Below are positions 8,189-16,502 of a stretch of DNA of 64,000 nucleotides, in pieces; the stretch's first letter is position 1; each line of letters starts with the position of its first letter. The translations under genes were made by a program, and so were the position numbers. The notes under the pieces were generated by a model. That model was given only the letters and a program-made list of their open reading frames with translations. It was not told the origin of the DNA and did no database searches. The DNA is from Chryseobacterium endalhagicum (GTDB taxonomy: Bacteria; Bacteroidota; Bacteroidia; Flavobacteriales; Weeksellaceae), in assembly GCF_016745235.1 (NCBI RefSeq), contig NZ_JAELVM010000002.1, positions 248,001 to 312,000 of the forward strand. Reading direction: 5' to 3'.

Positions 8189-8806
8189 TTGAAAAAACCG
8201 ACCTTCGAGAATATTGCCAATTTTTTCCTGAAAAACTTTTTTCAGGGACTGGTTATCATTGGGCCTATCGGGCTTACCATTTTTGTAATATGGTACATCG
8301 TAAGCGCCATTGACAATATTATCCCTTCTGTTGCAAAAGAAATTCCGGGACTGGTTTTTGTTTCAACGATTCTGATCACGGCGATTCTGGGTTATCTGGG
8401 AAACAAATTCGTAGTGGGAAGGTTCTTTTTTGATACAATGGACAGCCTTCTGGAGAAAACTCCCGGAGTAAAGCATATCTACACGCCTACCAAAGACGTG
8501 ATGTCTTCGTTTGTAGGAGACAAAAAGAAGTTCAACGATCCTGTATGGGTAAAAACCAATGAAAATCCGGAGATCTGGAGAATCGGGTTTTTAACGCAGA
8601 AAGAAATGTCGGACGTTGAAAAACACAATTACGTTGCCGTATACTTACCTCACTCCTATGCGATTTCGGGATGGGTCATTGTGACGGAAGAAAAAAACAT
8701 CAAGCCTGTAGTAGGCATGACTGCTGCTTCTGCCATGAAGTTTGCAGTAAGCGGCGGTGTTGCAGGATTCCATTCTGACGACAATATTTTCAAAGCTCCG
8801 GAATAA
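8189..8806 (+). CDS. DUF502 family membrane protein
   Basis: 205 residues; the frame opens with TTG at 8189 (MKKPTFENIANFFLKNFFQGL), and no ATG is available before the first membrane segment. Two membrane spans (about 17-38 and 52-72) carry the family signature GLVIIGPIGLTIFVIW and TPGVKHIYTPTKDV. A soluble domain with MTAASAMKFAVSGGVA follows at the end. The function of DUF502 is not established. Confidence 0.85.
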   Translation: MKKPTFENIANFFLKNFFQGLVIIGPIGLTIFVIWYIVSAIDNIIPSVAKEIPGLVFVSTILITAILGYLGNKFVVGRFFFDTMDSLLEKTPGVKHIYTPTKDVMSSFVGDKKKFNDPVWVKTNENPEIWRIGFLTQKEMSDVEKHNYVAVYLPHSYAISGWVIVTEEKNIKPVVGMTAASAMKFAVSGGVAGFHSDDNIFKAPE

Positions 8807-8954
8807 TTTTTCCTGCTTAATTCAAAATCAGCAGTATCAAACTGCTTTCCTGTTTTCTTAGTTTTTAAAATATTATGTTAACCAAAAATCTGTTTTGGAC
8901 ACACCAGCATATCTGTTTTTTAACTCTATATCATTCAAGTAATTACAAAAAAAT

Positions 8955-9878
8955 ATGATCACTAATAATCCACTTTTAAACTGCGATCCAGAAAAAGGAG
9001 TATGCGAAATCCTTGAAACACCAGGTTCAGAATCATCTGCAGAACAGCTGCAGAGCACCAAAGATAAAATCACCATTATTTATTATACAGACCCCATCTG
9101 CTCTTCATGCTGGGGAATTGAAGCCCAGTTAAGAAAAATGAAACTGGAATACGGCGATGCTGTGGAACTGGATTACAGAATGGGAGGCCTTTTACCATCC
9201 TGGGATATTTACAATTCCGGCGGGATCAGCAAGCCAGGAGATGTTGCCCACCATTGGGAAGAAGTGAGCCCTTATTATCAGATGCCTATTGAAGGCGGAG
9301 TCTGGCTGACAGACCCTCTGAATTCTTCCTATCCTCCGTCAATTGCTTTTAAAGCTGCTCAAATGCAGGATAAAAAGAAAGCAGTAGACTATATGAGAAT
9401 TACCCGTGAAATGGTTTTCCTTGACCAATTAAACATCACAAAACAGGAACATCTTGAAAAAGCCGCAGAACTCGCTGGATTAGATGCAGCACAATGGAAA
9501 GAGGATTATGAATCCAAAGCTCAGATTGAGTTCAAAAAAGATCTTGATCTTGCAAGACAGCTTGGGGTAAGAGGATTTCCTACACTGATTTTCACCAAAG
9601 ATGACGAAATTTTAGATATTCTATATGGTTTCAAACCTTACGCAGATTTTGAAAGAAGAATAACAAAAATAAGCCCTGATGCGAAAAAGCAGAAATATTC
9701 TACTGAGCCTGAACAGCTTTTTGCAGTTTATCCTACTTTAACCACTCAGGAATTCGCAGTTCTTTCAAATATTTCTTTCGAAAAGGCGTTTGAAACTCTT
9801 ATAAAGCTCAGCGGCGAAAAAATTATTTCCCGTAAGCAGTATAAAAACGGAGACCTCTGGGTTTTCAGTAAAAACTAA
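8955..9878 (+). CDS. DsbA/thioredoxin-like protein with CxxC motif
   Basis: 307 residues. A short N-terminal arm with two Cys (NCDPEKGVCE) precedes a thioredoxin-like domain whose active site is DPICSSCWGIE (about residues 49-59). The domain ends in the cis-Pro loop GVRGFPTLIF (about 210-219). The family is that of DsbA/FrnE and the SpxH-like adaptors, which are cytosolic; no signal peptide is seen here. A C-terminal domain of about 70 residues resembles a small winged helix. First gene of a three-gene operon (gaps 24 and 3 bp). Confidence 0.8.
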   Translation: MITNNPLLNCDPEKGVCEILETPGSESSAEQLQSTKDKITIIYYTDPICSSCWGIEAQLRKMKLEYGDAVELDYRMGGLLPSWDIYNSGGISKPGDVAHHWEEVSPYYQMPIEGGVWLTDPLNSSYPPSIAFKAAQMQDKKKAVDYMRITREMVFLDQLNITKQEHLEKAAELAGLDAAQWKEDYESKAQIEFKKDLDLARQLGVRGFPTLIFTKDDEILDILYGFKPYADFERRITKISPDAKKQKYSTEPEQLFAVYPTLTTQEFAVLSNISFEKAFETLIKLSGEKIISRKQYKNGDLWVFSKN

Positions 9879-9902
9879 TAACACGATTTAAAACTAATAA
9901 GG

Positions 9903-10988
9903 ATGTATAAAGTTGCAATCATAGGAGCTGGAGTTTCCGGGTTGAGTATGGCCAATTATTTGGAAAAAAATAATATTGAGTACCATATCTACGAAAGGAG
10001 AACCCAAAATGACCTGAAAGGACACGGATTTATTCTTCCCAAAGAAGGCATTGAGTTTCTTTCCAGCATCATTAATATTGATGATCTGTATAAAAAAGGC
10101 CAGTTTTTAAAAAAATACCTTCACTATCACCAAAGCGGTGAAATTCTTTCTGAAAAGGAGCTTGAAGATGTTTTTGTAGTTTCCAGAAGTGCCCTGATAG
10201 AGATTTTGGCTCAGGGAGTTCCTTCTGATAAAATATCTTATGAAACGACAGTCACTCTGAACGGTTTCTCCGAAGGAAAGGCGGATATCACGATTAATGA
10301 CGGTGCAGCTTTGGAAGCCGATATCATTGTGGCTTCAGACGGTTCAAGAAGCAGGATCAGAAGAAAGATCTTCGAGGATGAAAAAATGAAAGCCGTTTTA
10401 GAAAACGAAGTGGTCAACATTATTGAAAATGAAGAAATTGCAGGTAAGCTTGAAAATAATTTCCTTAAATTCCACCATGAAAACGGTGGTCTTACGTTTG
10501 GAGTTCTGAAGCTTTCTTCTACAAAAGTTCTCTGGTACTGCCAGTTTGATATCACCAAATTCTTCATCAATGAAGATTATACGCCGGATTGCATCAGACA
10601 GTTCATCGTTGATAATTTTGGGGACTGGAACCCTCTGGTATCTTCTATCATCAATGATTCCAGCTATGAAAATGCTCACATATGGAGAGTGTACGAACTG
10701 GAAAAGCTTAACCCTTTCTATCATGAAAATGTAGTGTTTATAGGCGATGCAGCCCATCCACTGATTCCGTTTACCAGCCAGGGTGTGACTTCTGCCCTGA
10801 AGGATTCTTACGTTTTAACGAATCTTTTACTGGAAGGAAACAGTCTGCCGGAAACCTTCAAAACCTACGAGGAAGTACGAAAAGCCGAAATAGAGATCCA
10901 CATCAGCAACGGAAGAGCATTACTGAACCAGTTCCTGCTGCCATTGTGCGACCAGCAAAAAAATACCTTACCCATTTCATACAAATAA
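9903..10988 (+). CDS. FAD-dependent monooxygenase
   Basis: 361 residues. N-terminal Rossmann motif VAIIGAGVSGLSMANYLE (GxGxxG at residues 8-13) with YERR at the end of beta-2, a VASDGSRSRIRR segment (DG motif) near 144-154, and GDAAHPLIPFTSQGV near 281-295 that binds FAD. This is the class A flavoprotein hydroxylase (PF01494) layout. The substrate cannot be read. I checked for the TetX N-terminal signature and did not find it. It lies between a DsbA-like protein and a PLP enzyme, three base pairs from the latter. Confidence 0.8.
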   Translation: MYKVAIIGAGVSGLSMANYLEKNNIEYHIYERRTQNDLKGHGFILPKEGIEFLSSIINIDDLYKKGQFLKKYLHYHQSGEILSEKELEDVFVVSRSALIEILAQGVPSDKISYETTVTLNGFSEGKADITINDGAALEADIIVASDGSRSRIRRKIFEDEKMKAVLENEVVNIIENEEIAGKLENNFLKFHHENGGLTFGVLKLSSTKVLWYCQFDITKFFINEDYTPDCIRQFIVDNFGDWNPLVSSIINDSSYENAHIWRVYELEKLNPFYHENVVFIGDAAHPLIPFTSQGVTSALKDSYVLTNLLLEGNSLPETFKTYEEVRKAEIEIHISNGRALLNQFLLPLCDQQKNTLPISYK

Positions 10989-10991
10989 AAA

Positions 10992-12149
10992 ATGTTTACA
11001 AATAAAGATATCAATTTCGAAGCCCTGAAAAGAAAAGCCTACAACGGAAGATGGGCAACCCTTGAGAACGGGATCATTCCATTAACCGCGGCAGATCCGG
11101 ATTTCAGAATGTCCCATGAAATCGAGAACGGAATCATTGAATACATCAAAGACGGATACCTCAGCTACGGACCTTTTTCCGGAATTCCTGAATTTAAAGC
11201 AAGCGTGGCCAAACATTTCAATACAGAAAAGAAAGGAAGTTTCACGCCTGACAATGTTTTAGCCGTAAACAGTGCGGCGATGGGAATGTTCCTGATTGCG
11301 AAATACGTTCTTGGCCCCGGAGATGAAGCCATTATTTTTGACCCGGTAGATTTCTTATTCAAAAAAACTGTAGACGCAGCCGGTGGAACCATCAGATTGT
11401 GCGCTGTTGATTCCAAAACAGGAGAAATTGATTTTGAGATGCTTACTTCTCTGATTACACCCAAAACAAAACTTATCAGCATCTGTAATCCTCACAACCC
11501 GGTAGGAAGAATTTACTCAAAGGAGGTTTTAATCAGGATTTCAGAAATTGCCGAAGCTCATGATCTTTGGGTAATGAGTGATGAGATCTGGAGTGATATT
11601 GTGTATGACAACAAGGAATTTAATACGTATTCTTCAGTTTCCGAAGCTGCAAAGAAAAAAAGCTTTACCGTTTTTGGATTTTCAAAGTCATACGGAATTG
11701 CCGGATTAAGAATTGGAGCAGTTTTATGTAATGATCAGGAACTTTTGGATGATTTTACGGAAAAATCACAGTTCAATTCTACCATTGAAGGTGTTTCCAC
11801 GCTATCTCAGATTGCGGCCAGTGTGGCTATTGAAAAGGCTAAGCCTTGGTTTAATGACTTCCTTACGCATCTGCAGCACAACAGGGATCTTGCCCATACT
11901 ATGCTGAGCAACTCCGGTATTCTGACGCCTAATTTACCTGAGGCCACTTTTGTAATTTTCCCTAAAATTGAGAACGGATATTCAAGTGATGCCTTTGCAC
12001 AGCACGTTTTAAAGGAAGGAAAGGTAGCCGTTGTTCCGGGTTCTGAAAGATGGTTCGGGAAAGGTGCTGAAGGTCATATCAGAATTTGTTTTTCCACTTC
12101 AAGAGAAATTCTGGAAGAAGGATTGAACCGGGTAATCGGAAGTTTTTAA
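10992..12149 (+). CDS. PLP-dependent aminotransferase, MalY/PatB type (putative C-S lyase)
   Basis: 385 residues. Fold-type I motifs: LTAADPDF near the N-terminus (typical of the MalY/PatB group), SICNPHNPVGRIYS, MSDEIWSDIVYD (Asp that contacts the pyridine N), FGFSKSYGIAGLRIG (Lys of the Schiff base), and the substrate-carboxylate Arg in HIRICFSTSREIL. MalY/PatB enzymes cleave cystathionine-like C-S bonds; some relatives are transaminases. The start is fixed by the 3-bp gap after the monooxygenase, indicating translational coupling. Confidence 0.8.
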   Translation: MFTNKDINFEALKRKAYNGRWATLENGIIPLTAADPDFRMSHEIENGIIEYIKDGYLSYGPFSGIPEFKASVAKHFNTEKKGSFTPDNVLAVNSAAMGMFLIAKYVLGPGDEAIIFDPVDFLFKKTVDAAGGTIRLCAVDSKTGEIDFEMLTSLITPKTKLISICNPHNPVGRIYSKEVLIRISEIAEAHDLWVMSDEIWSDIVYDNKEFNTYSSVSEAAKKKSFTVFGFSKSYGIAGLRIGAVLCNDQELLDDFTEKSQFNSTIEGVSTLSQIAASVAIEKAKPWFNDFLTHLQHNRDLAHTMLSNSGILTPNLPEATFVIFPKIENGYSSDAFAQHVLKEGKVAVVPGSERWFGKGAEGHIRICFSTSREILEEGLNRVIGSF

Positions 12150-12311
12150 GGTTGATAATTTTCACAATTAAAACCAAAACAGTTAATATTTTACTATAAT
12201 TAACAAAAAATAAAGTTAATTTAAATATTTTGTTCACAATAGCTTATTTCCACATTGATTTGAGGATAAAATTCAATATTTTTGAATCAATCACCAAATC
12301 AAATAGGAAAT

Positions 12312-14744
12312 ATGAAATTGAAATACACAAGTATTCTTTTTTTGGGAACCGTATCTATGTTTTACTCACAAAACACCAATGATACCATCGCCAAAGAGTC
12401 AAAAATAGAAGAAGTATCTGTTACCGGAAGCCGGAATAAAAAAAGAACCGTGACCAACACGCCTGTTCCTGTGGATGTTATTGACATTAAACAGGTCAGC
12501 CAGTCTACAGGTCAGATAGAGGTGAATCAGCTTCTTCAGTTCAGTGCGCCTTCATTTAATTCCAACAAACAATCGGGATCAGACGGAGCGGATGCAGTAG
12601 ATCCTGCCACACTTCGCGGTCTTGGTCCCGACCAGACTCTTCTCCTTCTCAATGGAAAGAGATACCATCAGTCATCTCTGATCAACCTTTTCGGAACCAA
12701 AGGAAGAGGAAATACGGGCTCGGATATGAATACCATCCCGATCGGGGCCATCAAAAGAATTGAGGTGCTGCGTGACGGAGCTTCTGCCCAGTATGGTTCT
12801 GATGCTATAGCCGGGGTAATCAACGTGATTCTCAACGACCGCAACCAGGGTTTTGAAGGCAATGCCTTCTATGGAATGAATGTTTTTAAAAGCCCGGGAG
12901 ATAAAGATGTGGTTTCTGAACGCAAAATAGATGGTACCACTTTCGATTTCAGTGGAAATTTAGGAACGAAAATAGGCAATAAAGGCGGCTTCGGTAACTT
13001 CACCGTAGAGTTTGTCAATAAGGACAGAACCATCCGTAATGCCAATCCTGAGAAATATTCCACGCCGAGAGAGAAGTTTGGGGATGCCAAATCTCAGAAT
13101 ATTTATTTCTTCGGAAATGTGGAACTGCCGTTATCAGATGGCTTAAAATTCTATTCTCGACAAGGCTTTTCCCACCGTAAAACAAATGCTTATGCCTGGA
13201 CAAGATCTGCAGATGCTGACGGAAATATTCCTGAAGTTTATCCGAACGGTTTTAATCCTCTTCAAAACACTAGTATCACGGATTTCACCTTTGACAATGG
13301 CCTGAAGTTTAAAGTGGCCGGCTGGGATGTTGATTTTTCCAATGCATTCGGAAGCAATAGATTTACCTACCAGATAGACAATACAATTAATGCGACTTTG
13401 GGAGTAAAATCACCGACCAGTTTTAATGCCGGAGGTCATTCTCTTTTGCAGAATACGACAGGTTTTAATGCCTCAAAACAATTTGGAGTTCTTAACGGTT
13501 TAAACATTGCATTCGGATCTGAATTCAGATATGAGCAATTTGAAATCATCAAAGGAGAAGAAGCATCATACGCAATGTATGACATCAATGGAAATATTGT
13601 AACAGCCAGCACTCCTCAAAGCTTACTGGTTACCAATCCGCTTTCCGGAGACAGCAGACCGGGGGGCTCACAGGGATTTCCAGGTTATTCACAGGAAGTT
13701 AACAAGAACCGTAATAATTTTGCCGCATATATAGACACCGAACTTGACATTACCAAGAATTGGATGATCAGTGTGGCCGGAAGGTTTGAAAATTACAGTG
13801 ATTTCGGGAGTACTTTGAATGGTAAATTTGCCACAAGGTATGCGATTACGCCTAAGTTTGCCTTCAGAGGATCTGTTTCTACAGGGTTCAGAGCGCCTTC
13901 ACTGGCACAGAAATACTACAGCCTTCAGTTCACGAATTTCCAGAGCGGGCAGCTTGTAACCATCCAGCTTGCTTCCAATGACAGTGATCTTGCAAAAACG
14001 GTAGGAATTCCGCAGCTAAAACAGGAAACCTCTCTGAACGGAAGTGCCGGTTTTACTTTCAACTCAGGAAAGTTTACAGCAACCGTTGATGGATATTACA
14101 TCAAGGTAAAAGACAGAATTGTACTGACGGGAAATTTCTCGCAGGATGATGATGCCATCGGAAATATTCTGGCCGAAAACCATATTGATCAGGCACAGTT
14201 TTTCACGAATGCCATTGATACCAGAACAAAAGGTGTTGATGTTATTATCAGCTACACAGAAAATATTGGCAATGGAAAACTTTCTGCAACACTAGCCGGA
14301 AATTACAATGAAATGGAGATCACGAAAGTAAACACTACCGAAAAGCTACAGGGAAAAGAGGATACCTATCTAAGCCCTAGAGAACGTGCCTTTATCCTGG
14401 CTTCCGCTCCCAAAACAAAGATCAATCTGAACTTAAATTATAAAATTGATAAGTTTAATGCAAACGTTCAGCTTGTAAGATTTGACAAAGTGAAACTGAT
14501 TGGTTACAGCGGTGCTGATGATTACCAGCTTTATGGCGCAAAAGTAACTACTGACATTTCTTTCGGTTATGAGTTCTCCAAAAATTTCAACCTTACAATC
14601 GGAAGTAAGAACTTATTCAACCGTTACCCAACTCTACAGACTGCGCATGTAGATGGAAATACAGAATCCGGAGGCATCTTCGATCCTGTACAGATGGGAT
14701 TTGCCGGAAGACAGGCTTTCGCCAGACTAAACTTTAAGTTTTAA
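12312..14744 (+). CDS. TonB-dependent receptor
   Basis: 810 residues from ATG 12312, chosen because it gives a signal peptide ([20 protein letters not shown]); an earlier in-frame ATG at 12282 only lengthens it. A TonB-box-like [10 protein letters not shown] is followed by a plug domain ([11 protein letters not shown] to [28 protein letters not shown], residues about 55-180). The remaining part is a beta-barrel ending in F (FARLNFKF). No carboxypeptidase-like N-terminal extension and no SusD partner, so it is of the classical metal/cofactor type; the ligand is unknown. The monooxygenase operon ends 162 bp upstream. Confidence 0.9.
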   Translation: [810 protein letters not shown]

Positions 14745-14750
14745 TATAAA

Positions 14751-14799
14751 AAGAGCTTTATAAGCAAATTCGCAAACCGCCAATTTGCTTATAGCTCTT
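14751..14799. terminator. Bidirectional terminator between convergent genes
   Basis: A long stem, AAGAGCTTTATAAGCAAATT with its near-complement AATTTGCTTATAGCTCTT, and an 11-nt loop. U-rich tails occur on both strands. It separates the TonB receptor from the sugar dehydrogenase. Confidence 0.85.
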
Positions 14800-14803
14800 C
14801 TTT

Positions 14804-16021
14804 TTATTTCTTTGAGATTTTGTAGAGTTTTCCGCTGTCTGTTACCGCATACAGATTACCATCCATTCCATTCAGAACATCTCTGAACCTTTCTTTCTGA
14901 TCGGCCAGAAGACGTTCTTCTCCTACTACTTTATTATCCTTCATAACCACACGGTTGATATGTTCACCGCTGAGACATCCAATCATAAGATTTCCTTTCC
15001 ATTCCTCAATATTTCCCGTGTAGAATGTTACTCCGCTTGGTGAAATTACCGGATCCCAATAATAAACGGGCTGTTCGGTGCCTTCTTTTTGAGTGATTCC
15101 GTTTCCTACTTTTGCCCCTGAATATTCAATTCCGTAGGTCACATCTCCCCAGCCGTAATTTTTTCCGGGCTGAATTAAATTAATTTCATCGCCTCCTCTT
15201 GGGCCCATTTCAACATCCCAAAGCGTTCCGTTCGGATCAATCGCCATTCCCTGAGGATTTCTTACCCCATAGGCATAAATTTCAGGCTTATAACCCTGTT
15301 TCCCGATGAATGGGTTTCCGGGGGCAGGCTTTCCGTCTTTCGTAATTTTCAGAATCTTCCCTAAATAATTGTCCGTTTTCTGAGCATAGACTCTGGTTTC
15401 TTTATCAGATCTTTCTCCTGTACTTACAAACAGATTCCCGTCTTTGTCAAATTCCAGCCTGCTTCCATAGTGCTTATCGCCATCATAAGAAGGTTCTGCA
15501 CGGAAAATAACCTTAACATCTGTGATATTTTTCAGATCACCTGAAAGTTTTCCTTTTGCTACAGAGGTAAGATTACCTTCTCCAAAAGGTTCTGAAAAGC
15601 TGAAATAGATTATATTATTGGATTTAAAATCCGGATCAAGGGCTACATCCAGCATTCCGCCCTGCCCTTTTGCATCTACTTTCGGGAAACCTTCAATTTT
15701 GGAAACCTGTTTTCCATCGGAGGAAACTACATTCATATGACCGTTTTTATCGGTAATAAGAAATTTCCCGTCGGGAAGGTTGATAATTCCCCAGGGTCTG
15801 CCGAGGTCTTTGTTGAGGATTTCCACATTATATGCGGTTGCCGTTTTTACCGCTTTAATCCTGGTCTGCCCTTTAAAAGCAGGCTTATAGTTGGTATTAG
15901 CCTTATCAGTTTCTACACTGCCGTCGGTTCCTGTCTGCTGGGCATTTGCATTGTTTTTATTACATGATGATAAAAGTAAAAAAACACTGAGCCCAGGAAT
16001 AAAAAGATGATTGAATTTCAT
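14804..16021 (-). CDS. PQQ-dependent sugar dehydrogenase family lipoprotein
   Basis: 405 residues. Signal MKFNHLFIPGLSVFLLLSSC puts the lipid-anchoring Cys at 20. The body is a six-bladed beta-propeller of the glucose/sorbosone dehydrogenase family: GRPWGIINLPDGKFLITD, GGMLDVALDPDF, HYGSRLEFDKDGNLFVSTGER, IYAYGVRNPQGMAIDP, GRPGGDEIN-like MGPRGGDEINLIQPGKNYGW. These enzymes oxidise aldoses in the periplasm with PQQ and Ca2+. No PQQ synthesis genes are in the window, so the cofactor would come from elsewhere. Transcribed convergently to the TonB receptor and divergently from blaI. Confidence 0.88.
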   Translation of the reverse strand: MKFNHLFIPGLSVFLLLSSCNKNNANAQQTGTDGSVETDKANTNYKPAFKGQTRIKAVKTATAYNVEILNKDLGRPWGIINLPDGKFLITDKNGHMNVVSSDGKQVSKIEGFPKVDAKGQGGMLDVALDPDFKSNNIIYFSFSEPFGEGNLTSVAKGKLSGDLKNITDVKVIFRAEPSYDGDKHYGSRLEFDKDGNLFVSTGERSDKETRVYAQKTDNYLGKILKITKDGKPAPGNPFIGKQGYKPEIYAYGVRNPQGMAIDPNGTLWDVEMGPRGGDEINLIQPGKNYGWGDVTYGIEYSGAKVGNGITQKEGTEQPVYYWDPVISPSGVTFYTGNIEEWKGNLMIGCLSGEHINRVVMKDNKVVGEERLLADQKERFRDVLNGMDGNLYAVTDSGKLYKISKK

Positions 16022-16073
16022 ACTGCTATAATTTAGTGATTAAAAGATAAATAGAAAAATAATGCCATAAAAA

Positions 16074-16104
16074 TTTGCAGGAATAGAATTTTATTCTACA
16101 TTTG
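16074..16104 (+). promoter_or_regulatory. blaI-blaR1 promoter
   Basis: TTTG at 16074-16077 (-33) and TACATTTG at 16097-16104 (-7) with a 19-bp gap fit the Bacteroidota consensus. The -7 box lies wholly inside operator 1. Confidence 0.75.
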
Positions 16105-16130
16105 TAGAATAAATTACAACATTGTAGAAT
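16093..16130 (+). promoter_or_regulatory. BlaI-type operators O1 and O2
   Basis: O1, ATTCTACA-TT-TGTAGAAT (16093-16110), is a perfect palindrome with a TACAnnTGTA core, the known BlaI/MecI operator core. O2 (16115-16126, TACAA-CA-TTGTA) is a second dyad that runs up to the start codon at 16129. Repressor bound to O1 would cover the -7 box; bound to O2 it would cover the start region. Autorepression is therefore expected. Confidence 0.8.
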
Positions 16131-16500
16131 GAAAGATATAAAATTAACTGATTCTGAAAAGCGGCTTATGGAAATCCTTTGGGAGAAGAAACGTATTTTC
16201 ATGAAGGATATTCTTGAGGCCTATCCGGAACCGAAACCAGCCGCAACTACTGTAGCCACACTTCTGAAAAGAATGCAGAACAAAGATCTGGTAGGCTATA
16301 CACTGTATGGAAATTCCCGCGAATACTACCCGAAAGTAGAAAAAGGGGAATATTTCAATGAGGAAATGACCTCTATGATTGACCGTTTTTTTAACAGCTC
16401 CGTGACTCAGTTTGCATCGTTTTTTACGTCTAATACCAAATTCAGTCAAAAGCAGCTGAAAGAACTCCGCGACATTATTGATCAACAGATAAAAGAATAA
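16129..16500 (+). CDS. BlaI/MecI/CopY family transcriptional repressor
   Basis: 123 residues, family length. The winged helix occupies residues 1-70: LTDSEKRLMEILWEKKRIFMKDILEAYPEPKPAATTVATLLKRMQNKDLVGYTLYGNSREYYP. The rest is the dimerisation helix region. BlaI-type repressors are inactivated by proteolysis through a partner M56 membrane peptidase, which is encoded 2 bp downstream. The start at 16129 overlaps operator O2. Confidence 0.93.
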   Translation: MKDIKLTDSEKRLMEILWEKKRIFMKDILEAYPEPKPAATTVATLLKRMQNKDLVGYTLYGNSREYYPKVEKGEYFNEEMTSMIDRFFNSSVTQFASFFTSNTKFSQKQLKELRDIIDQQIKE

Positions 16501-16502
16501 AA

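Noticed and set aside
9903..10988. TetX-like tetracycline-inactivating monooxygenase
   Set aside because: Shares only the general class A flavoprotein motifs; TetX-specific N-terminal pattern is not present and the context is a metabolic operon.
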